From Brachybacterium sp. FME24 (GTDB taxonomy: Bacteria; Actinomycetota; Actinomycetes; Actinomycetales; Dermabacteraceae): a stretch of DNA of 64,000 bases. A program made the translations under genes and the position numbers. This document shows, one piece after another, positions 50,710 through 59,268 of the stretch. Under the pieces are notes generated by a model that saw only the letters and a program-made list of their open reading frames with translations, was not told the DNA's origin and searched no databases. Position 1 is the first letter of the stretch. Each line of letters opens with the position of its first letter. The stretch is from the NCBI RefSeq assembly GCF_014897705.1, contig NZ_JABUXV010000002.1:1-64000 (forward strand). The letters are read 5' to 3'.

Positions 50710-52293
50710 TTGGAGCACCGTTCGAATCCCGTTCTCGATGCGGACTGGCCCGATCCTGACGTCATCCGCTGCGGCGACGACTTCTGGATGATCGCCTCGA
50801 GCTTCAACCGCGCCCCGGGCCTGCCGGTGCTGCGCTCTCGCAACCTGGTGGACTGGGAGCACGTCACCAACGCCCTGCCCTCGCTGGTCCCCGCCGAGCA
50901 CTACGCGCTCCCCCGCCGGGGCAGCGGGGTGTGGGCGCCGGCGATCCGCGAGCACGACGGCACCTTCTTCATCGTCTACCCGGATCCGGACCACGGGATC
51001 TTCGTGCTCGAGGCCCCGGACCCCGCTGGGCCCTGGAGCGCTCCGCGCCTGCTGCTGCCCGGTCGCGGGCTCATCGATCCCTGCCCCCTGTGGGACACCG
51101 ATGGCCGCGCCTACCTCGTGCACGGCTGGGCGCGCTCCCGCGCCGGCATCAAGAACCGCCTCACCCTGCTGGAGGTCACCCCCGAGCTGACCGCGCCGCT
51201 ATCGACCTCGCAGGTCATCATCGATGGCGCGACCATTCCGGACATGCTCACACTCGAGGGCCCCAAGGCGTACGTGCACGACGGCTGGTACTGGATCTAC
51301 GCCCCGGCCGGCGGGGTCGCCGACGGCTACCAGGTGGTCTTCCGCTCGCGCGACCTGCGCGGCCCCTACGAGCACCGGATCGTGCTCGAGCAGGACTCCA
51401 CCGCCGTGAACGGCCCCCACCAGGGCGCGCTGGTGGACGATGTCCACGGCCACTGGTGGTTCGTCCATTTCCAGGACCGCGACGTGTTCGGGCGGGTCAC
51501 CCACGTCCAGCCGGTCCGGTTCGACGACGAGGGGTGGCCGCACCTGGGCGATCCGATCGACGAGGTGCGCGGGCGGCCGGTCCCGGTGATCCCCCAGCGC
51601 GGCGCCGCCGCTGCGTACTCCGAGCCGCAGCGCTCCGACGACTTCACCACCGCGCACCTCCACCCGCGCTGGCACTGGCAGGCCAATCCGCAGCCGCACT
51701 GGTCCCGCACCGGGAACGGCCGCCTGGATCTGGCTTTCGCGCCGAGCCCCCGGGGCGACCTGCGGGAGCTGGGGCAGATCCTCGGTCAGCAGATGCCGGG
51801 CCGGCCCTCGCAGTGGTCCGCCCGCCTGCACCTGCCCGGCGCCGAGTCACCGGTGTCGCTCGGCATCGAGCGCGCCGGGCTGGTGGTGCTGGGGCTGAGC
51901 TACGCCTGGGCCGGACTGCGCCGCGACGCCGACGGGATCGCACTGGTGCACGCCACCATGGCGCAGGACGAGGTCGACGAGTCCGAGCACCGGGCTCGCC
52001 TGCTGACGGCAGACCCCGCCGCCGAGGTATCCGTGCACCTGCAGGCGGATATCGACGCTGACGGGCGCGTCAGCTTCGCCGCGTCCGACGTCCGCCTCGG
52101 TGAGCTCGACGAACCGCTGGGTCGCGTCGCCGTCGAACCGCTGCTGTCACAATGGCCGAGCACGAAGGGGCACTGGATCGGCGCCGAGATCGGTCTGTTC
52201 GCGACCGTCGGCAGCATGGCCCACCGCGTGCTCGAGGACCGCCGGGCGAGCTTCGGACCGGTGACCGTACGACGAGAAGGGCGTGACGCGTGA
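50710..52293 (+). CDS. Glycoside hydrolase family 43 (xylosidase/arabinosidase-like)
   Basis: This 527-residue enzyme has a five-bladed propeller catalytic domain (about 5-300). The putative general base is Asp15 (DADWPDPDV), the pKa modulator Asp123 (LIDPCPLWD) and the acid Glu183 (TLEGPK). A C-terminal beta-sandwich spans about 315-525 (FTTAHLHPRWHWQANP, GLVVLGLSYAW), as in family-43 beta-xylosidases and arabinofuranosidases. No signal peptide is present, so it acts on imported oligosaccharides. The start is TTG with a strong ribosome-binding site; the stop overlaps the LacI-PmoA gene. It likely removes xylose or arabinose side chains from pectin. Confidence 0.92.
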   Translation: MEHRSNPVLDADWPDPDVIRCGDDFWMIASSFNRAPGLPVLRSRNLVDWEHVTNALPSLVPAEHYALPRRGSGVWAPAIREHDGTFFIVYPDPDHGIFVLEAPDPAGPWSAPRLLLPGRGLIDPCPLWDTDGRAYLVHGWARSRAGIKNRLTLLEVTPELTAPLSTSQVIIDGATIPDMLTLEGPKAYVHDGWYWIYAPAGGVADGYQVVFRSRDLRGPYEHRIVLEQDSTAVNGPHQGALVDDVHGHWWFVHFQDRDVFGRVTHVQPVRFDDEGWPHLGDPIDEVRGRPVPVIPQRGAAAAYSEPQRSDDFTTAHLHPRWHWQANPQPHWSRTGNGRLDLAFAPSPRGDLRELGQILGQQMPGRPSQWSARLHLPGAESPVSLGIERAGLVVLGLSYAWAGLRRDADGIALVHATMAQDEVDESEHRARLLTADPAAEVSVHLQADIDADGRVSFAASDVRLGELDEPLGRVAVEPLLSQWPSTKGHWIGAEIGLFATVGSMAHRVLEDRRASFGPVTVRREGRDA

Positions 52294-54272
52294 CGTCTCG
52301 AGGCAGCGGAGGACCGACCATCACCCAGGTCGCGGAGGCGGCCGGGGTCTCTCGGGCCACGGTCTCCCGCGTGCTCAACGGTCGCACCAGCGTCGACCCG
52401 CAGATCGGCGCCCGGGTCAAGGACGCCGCTGACAGGCTGCAGTATCGCCCCAACCTCACCGCACGGAACCTCTCCACCGGCCGCACCCTGACGATCGCCC
52501 TGGTCATCCCCGACCTGGGCAATCCGATGTTCCAGGCGATCCTGCGGGGCCTGTCCCGCGCAGCGGAGACCGACGGATACAGCGTGCTGGTGGCCGAGGC
52601 CGCGTCCCCGGAGCGGGAGGCGGCGATCGCGAAGGACGCCCGCCGCCAATGCGACGCCGTGGTGCTGGTCTCGCCCCGGATGGACGATCTGGCGCTGGAC
52701 GAGCTCGTCGAGCAGATCTCCCCGGTGGTGCTCGTGAACCGTCGGGCGAAGGATCCCCGCTTGGCGTCCGTCGGCATCGATTACGCGGCCGGCCTCACCC
52801 AGCTGGTCCGCCACCTCGAGGGCCTGGGCCACCGCGACCTGCTGTACGTGGCCGGCCCGCCGCGCAGCGCCGCCAACCGCGAGCGCCTCACCACCCTGAA
52901 CGCACTGACCGACGCGAACCCGGCGATGGCGCTGCGCTCGATCCTCGGCGGTTCCGCGATGTCGGACGGGTACCGGGTGGCCGAGGAGGTGCTCGAGTCC
53001 GGAGCCACCGCGGTCCTCGCCTTCAACGACCTGGTGGCCTTCGGCATCCTGGCCCGGCTGAACGAGTTCGGGGTCGATGTTCCCGGCGACCTCTCGGTGA
53101 CCGGGTTCGACGGGATCGAACTGTCCCGCTTCGCGGTGCCGCGGCTGACCACCGTGGGCCTGGAGCAGCTGGATGCCGGCGCGATCGCCTGGACCCTGCT
53201 GCGCGGGCGCCTCCAGCGCTCCGGCGGCACCGAGGCGGCCGACGACGTCCTGCTCGAGCCGCAGCTCCTGGTCGGCGACAGCACCGGGAGGGTGCCGCCC
53301 TCGCGGGTGCCGGTCACCGAGAAGACCAGCGGTCCGGCCGAGCCGACGGAGCTCGAGCTCGAGAAGAAGCCTCTGGGGTGGGTGCGGGAGGGGCGGGACT
53401 GGACCCTGCTGCACGGCGGGACGCTGCTGAGCGCCGCCGTGACCGGCGCCTCCATGGCACCCGTGCACAGTCCCCGGCCGCATCTGCATCCGGTGCGCTC
53501 GCTGAGCGGCCGGGCGATGACCGCGACCAACCCGGTCGACCACCGGCACCACTTCGGCGTCTCCCTCACCCTGCCGGACGTCAACGGCACCACCTATTGG
53601 GGAGGGCGCACCTTCGTCGAAGGGCGCGGATCGACGCTGCTGGCGAACCACGGCCGGCAGGAGTCGCGGGGGGAGGTGACGGCGCAGAACGGTCGCGACC
53701 TGCAGTCGCAGGTGCGGTGGCTCGCCCATGACGGCAGCGACCTGCTGCTGGAGCACCGGCGACTCGGCGCCTTCCTGCTGCCCGAGCAGCGCGGCTGGGG
53801 CCTGGCCTGGCGCAGTCGTCTGGAGGCCGACTCCGGGGATCTTCACATGACCAGCCCCGCCGTGCGCGGCCGCCTGGGCGCCGGCTACGGCGGCCTGTTC
53901 TGGCGCCTGCCGAGCACCGACGAGACCCGCATCCTCGTCGAGGGCGGGCAGGGCGAATCCGTCGCCCACGGCTCCTCCAGCCCGTTCCTGGTGGTCCAGC
54001 GCCGTCACGGGAACGACTGGACGAGCCTGCTGCTGGTCCAGGACGAACAGGCCCAGGGGCGGATCGATCCCTGGTTCGTGCGGGCCTCGGACTACGTGGG
54101 GATCGGCACCAGCTTCGCCTGGTCGCAGTCCCGGCTCCTCCCCGCCGGGGGCATGCTGGACGTGCGGGTGCGCGCGGCGGTGTTCGACCATCCGGTGATC
54201 ACCGACGAGGTTCCCGACATCATCACGGCGATGCCGGTCATGGAGGACGACTTCCCCGGGCCGGGCGCATGA
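52290..54272 (+). CDS. LacI-family regulator fused to PmoA (DUF6807) domain
   Basis: This 660-residue two-part protein starts with a LacI helix-turn-helix (about 8-60; ITQVAEAAGVSRATVSRVLNG and the hinge-type YRPNLTARNL). A periplasmic-binding-like sensor follows (about 62-330; LVIPDLGNPMFQAIL, AFNDLVAFGI, TGFDGIELSRF). After a charged linker (about 335-360) comes a complete PmoA/DUF6807 domain (about 362-650) with RPHLHPVRSLSG, PVDHRHHFGVSLTLPDVNGT and FWRLPSTDE. PmoA-like domains often sit beside sugar-catabolic genes; a carbohydrate-binding or enzymatic role is suspected but unproven. It is coupled by 4 bp overlaps to both neighbours. No frameshift or stop separates the halves, so the fusion is real at sequence level. 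Confidence 0.9.
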   Translation: MTSRGSGGPTITQVAEAAGVSRATVSRVLNGRTSVDPQIGARVKDAADRLQYRPNLTARNLSTGRTLTIALVIPDLGNPMFQAILRGLSRAAETDGYSVLVAEAASPEREAAIAKDARRQCDAVVLVSPRMDDLALDELVEQISPVVLVNRRAKDPRLASVGIDYAAGLTQLVRHLEGLGHRDLLYVAGPPRSAANRERLTTLNALTDANPAMALRSILGGSAMSDGYRVAEEVLESGATAVLAFNDLVAFGILARLNEFGVDVPGDLSVTGFDGIELSRFAVPRLTTVGLEQLDAGAIAWTLLRGRLQRSGGTEAADDVLLEPQLLVGDSTGRVPPSRVPVTEKTSGPAEPTELELEKKPLGWVREGRDWTLLHGGTLLSAAVTGASMAPVHSPRPHLHPVRSLSGRAMTATNPVDHRHHFGVSLTLPDVNGTTYWGGRTFVEGRGSTLLANHGRQESRGEVTAQNGRDLQSQVRWLAHDGSDLLLEHRRLGAFLLPEQRGWGLAWRSRLEADSGDLHMTSPAVRGRLGAGYGGLFWRLPSTDETRILVEGGQGESVAHGSSSPFLVVQRRHGNDWTSLLLVQDEQAQGRIDPWFVRASDYVGIGTSFAWSQSRLLPAGGMLDVRVRAAVFDHPVITDEVPDIITAMPVMEDDFPGPGA

Positions 54273-55012
54273 GCGTCGGGGCTCGTCGGGCCGAGACCGG
54301 GCGGGGCCTGCGCGTGGTGCTGGCCGGCGACTCGACGATGGCTCCCTATGTCGCGACCGCGTATCCGATGAGCGGATGGGGCGCCCACCTCGGTGCCGCC
54401 CTCACGGCGCGGTGCGCCACGGCCGCGGAGCAGCCGGCGGCGCCGATCCATGTCGTCGACCTCGCGAAGAACGGTGCCTCCACGCAGAGTCATCGCGAGG
54501 AGGGCCTCTGGGCCGGCGTGCTCGAGGAGACCCGCGCCGGTGACCTGGTGGTGATCCAGTTCGGGCACAACGACCAGAAGCGTGAGTACCTTGACCCCTG
54601 GGGCGGGTACACGGCGGCGCTGACCCGCATGGTCGAGGAGGTCCGTGAGCTCGGCGCGCACCCGGTGCTGTGCACGCCGGTGGCGCGTCGGCATTTCGCG
54701 AAGGGGCTGCTGCTGCACACCCATGCGGAGTATCCCGCGGCGGTCATCGCCCTGGCTGAGCGTCTCGGGGTGCCGCTGCTGGACCTCAACGCCCGGACCC
54801 GGGAGCTCATCGAGTCCCTCGGCGAGGAGGCCTCGCGCCGGCTGTTCACCCAGCTGCCCGCCGGGGCCAGCGCGCTCTACCCCGAGGGGGTCGAGGACAA
54901 CACGCACTTCTGCGTCGACGGGGCGATCACCGTCGCCGAGATCGTGGCGGAGCTGCTTGCGCCCGTGGTGGTCGCTGCGCTGCGCCGCGAACGCACCGCG
55001 CTCCCTCGCTGA
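54269..55012 (+). CDS. Rhamnogalacturonan-acetylesterase-like SGNH hydrolase
   Basis: This 247-residue SGNH/GDSL esterase has GDSTM (Ser22), a Gly/Asn block in DLAKNGASTQS, FGHNDQK (Asn101) and the C-terminal pair Asp210/His213 in DNTHF. This matches rhamnogalacturonan acetylesterase and YesT/YesY-like proteins. It removes acetyl groups from pectic backbones. Without a signal peptide it should work on imported fragments. It is the third gene of the plus-strand operon, starting within the stop of the LacI-PmoA gene. Confidence 0.9.
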   Translation: MSVGARRAETGRGLRVVLAGDSTMAPYVATAYPMSGWGAHLGAALTARCATAAEQPAAPIHVVDLAKNGASTQSHREEGLWAGVLEETRAGDLVVIQFGHNDQKREYLDPWGGYTAALTRMVEEVRELGAHPVLCTPVARRHFAKGLLLHTHAEYPAAVIALAERLGVPLLDLNARTRELIESLGEEASRRLFTQLPAGASALYPEGVEDNTHFCVDGAITVAEIVAELLAPVVVAALRRERTALPR

Positions 55013-55033
55013 CTCAGCGACGGAGCGCGGTGC
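54993..55033. terminator. Hairpin terminator between esterase and isomerase genes
   Basis: An inverted repeat runs over 54993-55033 with outer arms GCACCGCGCTCC and GGAGCGCGGTGC and inner arms TCGCTGA and TCAGCGA. It overlaps the last codons of the esterase gene and lies 10 bp from the convergent isomerase stop, so it can end both transcripts. Confidence 0.8.
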
Positions 55034-55042
55034 GAAGCGGGG

Positions 55043-55891
55043 TCACTGCCCGGCGACGGCGCGATCCAGGCGGCTGGAGATGTCGGCGAGGACCTCGTCG
55101 ACCGGCTGCTCGGCGAGGGACTTCATGAAGGGCTCGACCTTCACCGGGCCGGTGTAGCCCGCGGCGTGGACGGCGCCCATGAACCCGGCCAGGTCGATGA
55201 CCCCGGTGTCGTAGGGCAGGCGACGGTCGAGGTCCTGCTGCTGGTCGCGCTCGCGGTCCTCGCGGGCGTCGTTGATGTCGACCGAGACGATGTCGGCGTC
55301 GGTGAGGCCGACCAGGTCCGCGGCGCTCTCGCCGGCGGTGTACCAGTGGTAGCTGTCCAGGATGAGGCCGACGTTGGTGGCCCCGGAATCGGCGATCAGC
55401 TCGCGCGCCTCGCGCAGACTGTGGATGAACGGGTACCGCTCGGTGGACCAGAAGGTCTTCGGGCCGATGTACTCCAGGCCGATGCGCAGCCCGGCGTCGG
55501 CCAGCAGCTCGCCGACCAGGGCCAGGCGGCCCACGTGCAGGCGCCAGTTGCGCAAGTAGTCCAGATCGTCGTGCATCGGGCGCATCCAGGTGCCCACGCG
55601 CTCGACACCGGCGGCGGTCAGCAGCTCGAGGGCTTCGGGGAGGTCCACGAGGGCCTGGCGGAACTCCGCGGCGGAGCCGTCGAGCGGGACGGGAAGGCCG
55701 GTCATGCCCCACTGCAGGCCGCGCTCGCGCACGGCGGCGGCGTGCTCGGCGACCGCGGCAGTGCTGCCGAGGGAGCGGAAGTAGCCGAGGTCGGGGTCGA
55801 CGCCGCCGAAGCCGTGCTTCGCGGCGAGTTCGATCGAGGTGGAGTGGTCCAGGGGGAGGCCGAGTGCACCGGCCGACAGGTTCGAGAACAT
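55043..55891 (-). CDS. Sugar phosphate isomerase/epimerase-like TIM barrel
   Basis: This 282-residue AP-endonuclease-2-type barrel has metal ligands in IGLEYIGPK (Glu), LILDSYHWYTAG (Asp and His), VSVDIND and VKVEPFM (Glu). The family interconverts ketoses, inositols or related sugars; the exact substrate is unclear. It converges on the pectin operon and could process its sugars. An 11 bp inverted repeat of two CCACGTGG palindromes lies 26-64 bp upstream of its start, so its regulator appears to differ from the LacI-PmoA protein. Confidence 0.88.
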   Translation of the reverse strand: MFSNLSAGALGLPLDHSTSIELAAKHGFGGVDPDLGYFRSLGSTAAVAEHAAAVRERGLQWGMTGLPVPLDGSAAEFRQALVDLPEALELLTAAGVERVGTWMRPMHDDLDYLRNWRLHVGRLALVGELLADAGLRIGLEYIGPKTFWSTERYPFIHSLREARELIADSGATNVGLILDSYHWYTAGESAADLVGLTDADIVSVDINDAREDRERDQQQDLDRRLPYDTGVIDLAGFMGAVHAAGYTGPVKVEPFMKSLAEQPVDEVLADISSRLDRAVAGQ

Positions 55892-55916
55892 CCGGAAAGC
55901 CTAGGCGCGTTTGCTT

Positions 55917-55955
55917 CCCACGTGGTGATATGGGGCACCCTGTCCACCACGTGGG
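55917..55955. promoter_or_regulatory. Paired CCACGTGG operators before the isomerase gene
   Basis: CCCACGTGGTG at 55917-55927 and CACCACGTGGG at 55945-55955 form a perfect 11 bp inverted repeat across 17 bases. Each arm is itself an 8 bp palindrome. The centres are 28 bp apart. The position just upstream of ATG 55891 suggests two cooperating regulator sites; no gene for a binder is obvious here. Confidence 0.7.
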
Positions 55956-55992
55956 ATCCGGAGAGCAGAACGCGGAGTCGTGACCGCGCCGT

Positions 55993-56460
55993 TCAGCGGG
56001 AGCCGGCGCGCGGTACGGCGGCTCCATAGGCGCCCAGGTAGCGGTCCAGCAGCTGCAGGAACGTCGCCGCGTCGTCCGCGCCCATCGATTCCAGTGCGGC
56101 TTCGTAGCCGCCCAGGGAGATCGCGAGGTCCGCCTCGAAGGCGTCGCGCCCGGCGGCGGTGCGCGCGAAGCGGTACGCGGTCTCGCCCGCCTCCCGGTTC
56201 CGCTCCAGCAGCCCGTCGGAGACCGCGGCGTTCACCTGGCGGTTGACGGTGGACTGCTCGAGACCGAGCTCATGGGCGACCTCCTTGAGGGTGCGCGGCG
56301 TGTTGTCGGAGAACAGCCAGAGGATGCGCAGATCCGCGGTCCCCAGCGATAGCGCCTGCTCGTGGTCGCGGCGGTGCCGGTCGAGCATCCAGAACATCCC
56401 GGCCAAGTGCCTGCCCCGCTCGTGCGACGCCAGGGCGTCGCCGGTGGTGTGTTCGTCCAT
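55993..56460 (-). CDS. MarR-family transcriptional regulator
   Basis: This 155-residue protein has a central winged helix (about 40-105; RTLKEVAHELGLEQSTVNRQVNAAVSDGLLERN) flanked by helices that form the dimer interface (AAGRDAFEADLA, FLQLLDRYLGAYG). MarR proteins respond to phenolic and other small ligands. It is divergent from an MFS exporter across a 113 bp spacer with two dyads and is its probable repressor. Confidence 0.93.
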   Translation of the reverse strand: MDEHTTGDALASHERGRHLAGMFWMLDRHRRDHEQALSLGTADLRILWLFSDNTPRTLKEVAHELGLEQSTVNRQVNAAVSDGLLERNREAGETAYRFARTAAGRDAFEADLAISLGGYEAALESMGADDAATFLQLLDRYLGAYGAAVPRAGSR

Positions 56461-56502
56461 CTCGTTCCCTCCGTCTCACCGGGTTGTGGGCCCGACGGTC
56501 GC

Positions 56503-56543
56503 TATGTAATCTGCATATCGAAGCGATGTGTATCTTACATATC
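56503..56543. promoter_or_regulatory. MarR-type operator pair before the MFS gene
   Basis: TATG, seven bases, CATA lies at 56503-56517. A longer near-perfect dyad, GATGTGTA TCT TACATATC, lies at 56525-56543 in an AT-rich pocket. The spacing and size fit two MarR dimer sites controlling the divergent marR and MFS genes. Confidence 0.6.
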
Positions 56544-56573
56544 CTACTGCCCGACCTGCTCCAGAGAGTGCTG

Positions 56574-58094
56574 ATGCCCAGAGATACCGACGTCGCGGGA
56601 GCCCGCGGCACTGCCCGCCATCCGATCGCGATCCTCCTCGTGGCCGGCTTCTCCAGCCTGTGCGCCGCCCTCATGCAGTCGCTCGTGATCCCGATCCAGC
56701 CCGCGCTGCCCGAGATGCTCGGCACCTCCGGCTCCAACGCCGCCTGGGTGGTCACCGCGACCCTGCTCGCCGGCGGCGTCGCCATGCCCGTCTCCGGCAA
56801 GCTCGCGGACCTCTACGGCCGCAAGCCCGTGCTGGTGGTCTCGGCGCTGATCCTGCTGCTGGGCTCGCTGATCTGCGCCCTCGGGGACTCCCTGGCCCCG
56901 GTCCTCGTGGGCCGCGCACTGCAGGGCTTCGCCATGGGATACATCCCGGTCGCGATCAGCTTCGTGCGCGAGGTGATGCCCCCGCATCTGCGCAACACGG
57001 CCGTCGCCGGCATCAGCGCCACCCTCGGCGTGGGCGGTGCGCTCGGCCTGCCGATCGCCGCCTGGATCGCGCAGTCCTACGATTGGCACGCCCTGTTCTG
57101 GCTGGCCTCCGTACTCGCGGTGATCATGGTCGTCGCGACCGTCGTGGTGATGCCGCATCGCCCCGCGGCGCAGTCCGGGAAGCTCGATGTGATCGGCGCC
57201 CTGGGCATGGCGGTCGGCGTGGTCGCCCTGCTGGTCGGTGTCTCCAAGGGCAACGACTGGGGCTGGACCAGCCCCGCGACTCTCGGCGCGATCCTCGGCG
57301 GCATCGCTGTGCTGCTGCTATGGGGCCGCTTCGAGATCGGGCAGAAGAATCCCCTGGTGGATCTGCGCACCTCCGCCCGGCGACCGATCCTGCTGACCAA
57401 CATCGCAGCCCTGATGGCCGGCTTCGGCATGATGGCGCAGTCGATCGTGGTTCCCCAGCTGCTGCAGGCGCCCGACGCCACGGGCTACGGCCTCGGGCAG
57501 ACGATGCTGCAGGCCGGGCTCTGGATGGCTCCGGCCGGCCTGATGATGCTGGCCTTCACCCCGATCTCCAGCCGCATGCTCACCCGCCTGGGCGGGCGCA
57601 TCACCCTGGCCACCGGCATGTTCGTGCTGGCCAGCGGCTACCTCGTCGCGTTCTTCCTCACCGATGCGCCCTGGCAGCTCATGCTCGCCTCCTGCATCTC
57701 CTCGGCCGGCGTGGGCATCGCCTACGCCGCCATGCCCACCCTGATCATGGAGAACTCCCCCGCCTCGGAAGCCGGCGCCGGCGTGGGCGTGAACGCGCTG
57801 ATGCGGTCCATGGGCACCACGATCGCGGGCGCTGTGATGGCTATCGTGCTCACCTCGATCACGACGAGCGCGGGCGGCATGGAGCTGCCCACGGTCACCG
57901 CGTTCAAGGTCTGCTTCGCCCTCGGTGCGGCGGCCGGGCTGGGCGCCGCCGTCGTGACGCTGTTCATCAAGCGCGGCACCCCGAAGCAGCTCGCGGCAGA
58001 GGAGGCGGAGACATCGGCCCCGTCGGCCGAGCCGACCGACGGACCCGCGCGCACACAGCAGGCGCATGCCGCCGAGGAGCCCGCACTGCCCTGA
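56574..58094 (+). CDS. MFS multidrug exporter (EmrB/QacA-like)
   Basis: This 506-residue transporter has about 14 predicted helices. The A-loop is GKLADLYGRKPVLVV (about 80-94), and motif C-like GVGGALGLPIAAW is in helix 5, typical of proton-driven drug antiporters. A short acidic, Pro/Glu-rich cytoplasmic tail (from about 470) ends the protein. ATG 56574 is preferred, since the longer frame would run through the operator region. Control by the divergent MarR protein is likely. A strong hairpin terminator follows. Confidence 0.92.
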   Translation: MPRDTDVAGARGTARHPIAILLVAGFSSLCAALMQSLVIPIQPALPEMLGTSGSNAAWVVTATLLAGGVAMPVSGKLADLYGRKPVLVVSALILLLGSLICALGDSLAPVLVGRALQGFAMGYIPVAISFVREVMPPHLRNTAVAGISATLGVGGALGLPIAAWIAQSYDWHALFWLASVLAVIMVVATVVVMPHRPAAQSGKLDVIGALGMAVGVVALLVGVSKGNDWGWTSPATLGAILGGIAVLLLWGRFEIGQKNPLVDLRTSARRPILLTNIAALMAGFGMMAQSIVVPQLLQAPDATGYGLGQTMLQAGLWMAPAGLMMLAFTPISSRMLTRLGGRITLATGMFVLASGYLVAFFLTDAPWQLMLASCISSAGVGIAYAAMPTLIMENSPASEAGAGVGVNALMRSMGTTIAGAVMAIVLTSITTSAGGMELPTVTAFKVCFALGAAAGLGAAVVTLFIKRGTPKQLAAEEAETSAPSAEPTDGPARTQQAHAAEEPALP

Positions 58095-58111
58095 TCTGAC
58101 CAGGTGCCCCG

Positions 58112-58149
58112 CGAGGCCCCGACCAGGGCAGATCCTGGTCGGGGCCTCG
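58112..58149. terminator. Bidirectional hairpin terminator
   Basis: A perfect 16 bp stem (58112-58127 with 58134-58149, beginning CGAGGCCCC and ending GGGGCCTCG) has a six-base loop. It lies between the convergent MFS and TIGR03086-type genes. Confidence 0.85.
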
Positions 58150-58168
58150 TCGTGCACTGCGATCGGGC

Positions 58169-58759
58169 TCAGGTCGCCGGCGGAGTCCACCGCGGGTCGC
58201 GACCGAGGAAGGCGAACAGCTTCTCCTGCTCGGTGGCGTCGTCCGGGACGGGCTGCTGCTGCCCGAACTGGCCGGACGGGCGCAGGTACTCCTCCATGGC
58301 ACTCATCCCGGTGAAGGCATCGTGGACCATGCCGGGATCGAGACGGTCGTCCTGGCCGGAGGAGCGGGCGAGGTCCCAGGTGTGGAAGAAGACGTCCCCG
58401 GTGAAGAACTCGTCGATCACCTCGGGCAGGGGCCTGTCCTGACCCGTATGCGGATTCGAGTGGAGATGCCGGTCGGCATCCGGGTCCTCGAAGAGCGCGT
58501 GGATCTGACTGTCGAGATGGGTCCACGCCCCGACGGGGTCCTGCTCGGCCGACGGGCCCTCCTCGAAGCGGAAGGTCGACCCGCCCTGGATCATCGCCGG
58601 CAGCCAGGTGGTCAGGTGCCTCACGACGTCGCGGGCGCGCCACTCCGCGACCGGGCTGGGGGCATCCCAGTCGGCGACTCCCCCGACGGTCGCGGTGAAG
58701 CCGGAGGCGATCGTGCGGTACTTCTCCGCCGGCGGCAGCTGAGACAGGGGCGTACCCAT
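58169..58759 (-). CDS. TIGR03086-like (maleylpyruvate-isomerase/DinB-fold) protein
   Basis: This 196-residue four-helix protein has WRARDVVRHLTTWLPAM, FFTGDVFFHTWDLARSSG and the late VHDAFTGM helix. This is the mycothiol-dependent maleylpyruvate isomerase N-terminal/TIGR03086 pattern with metal-ligand-type histidines. Related proteins use mycothiol or metals in detoxification; no reaction can be named. The start ATG 58759 shares one base with the SRPBCC stop (TGATG). It is the third gene of the ArsR-SRPBCC operon. Confidence 0.82.
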   Translation of the reverse strand: MGTPLSQLPPAEKYRTIASGFTATVGGVADWDAPSPVAEWRARDVVRHLTTWLPAMIQGGSTFRFEEGPSAEQDPVGAWTHLDSQIHALFEDPDADRHLHSNPHTGQDRPLPEVIDEFFTGDVFFHTWDLARSSGQDDRLDPGMVHDAFTGMSAMEEYLRPSGQFGQQQPVPDDATEQEKLFAFLGRDPRWTPPAT

Positions 58760-59268
58760 CAGGAGTTCTCCTCCTGCGCGGAGCCGCCGGCGGCGAGGAG
58801 GGCATCGAGCTTCTCGTAGCCCTCGTTGACGCCGACGTCCATCCCGCTGTCGAGCATCTGATTGCGCCCCTCGAAGGAGTCGAAGAGCGACTGGGAGCTC
58901 ATCCTGGTCCACCCGTCGCCGAGATCCTCGAGGCGCAGGGTCTCCAGGGTGACGGCCTCCGGCCACCCTTCATAGGTGAAGGTCTGGACGATGCGACTCT
59001 CGGAGACCTCGTGGAAGCTCCCGTGGAAGGAGTATCGCTCGTCCCCCCGGATATTGGTGAAGGCCCAGGACCCTCCGGTGCGGGCATCCCAGTGGTCGAT
59101 GCGGGTGGAGAGGCTCTTCGGGCCGACCCACTGGGCATACAGCTCGGGATCGGTGTGGGCGCGGAGCACCTGGGCAGGGGTGGCCTGGAAGTCCCGGACG
59201 ATGCGGATCAGGGGGACCTCAGGATCGGCGTCGATGGTGGCGGTGGTGAGGCGGTCGGTGGTGCTCAT
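58759..59268 (-). CDS. SRPBCC-family (AHSA1/START-like) protein
   Basis: This 169-residue ligand-binding-fold protein has the AHSA1-like start VPLIRIVRDFQATPAQVLRAHTDPELYAQWVGP, then GGSWAFTNIRGDERYSFHGSFHEV. The final helix is NEGYEKLDALL. SRPBCC proteins coupled to ArsR regulators are very common in actinomycetes; their ligands and enzymatic roles are mostly unknown. It overlaps its upstream ArsR gene by 4 bp. Confidence 0.9.
   Translation of the reverse strand: MSTTDRLTTATIDADPEVPLIRIVRDFQATPAQVLRAHTDPELYAQWVGPKSLSTRIDHWDARTGGSWAFTNIRGDERYSFHGSFHEVSESRIVQTFTYEGWPEAVTLETLRLEDLGDGWTRMSSQSLFDSFEGRNQMLDSGMDVGVNEGYEKLDALLAAGGSAQEENS

Noticed and set aside
51900-54191. A 763-codon minus-strand frame
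   Set aside because: It is antisense to the GH43 and LacI-PmoA genes and shows no recognisable domain.
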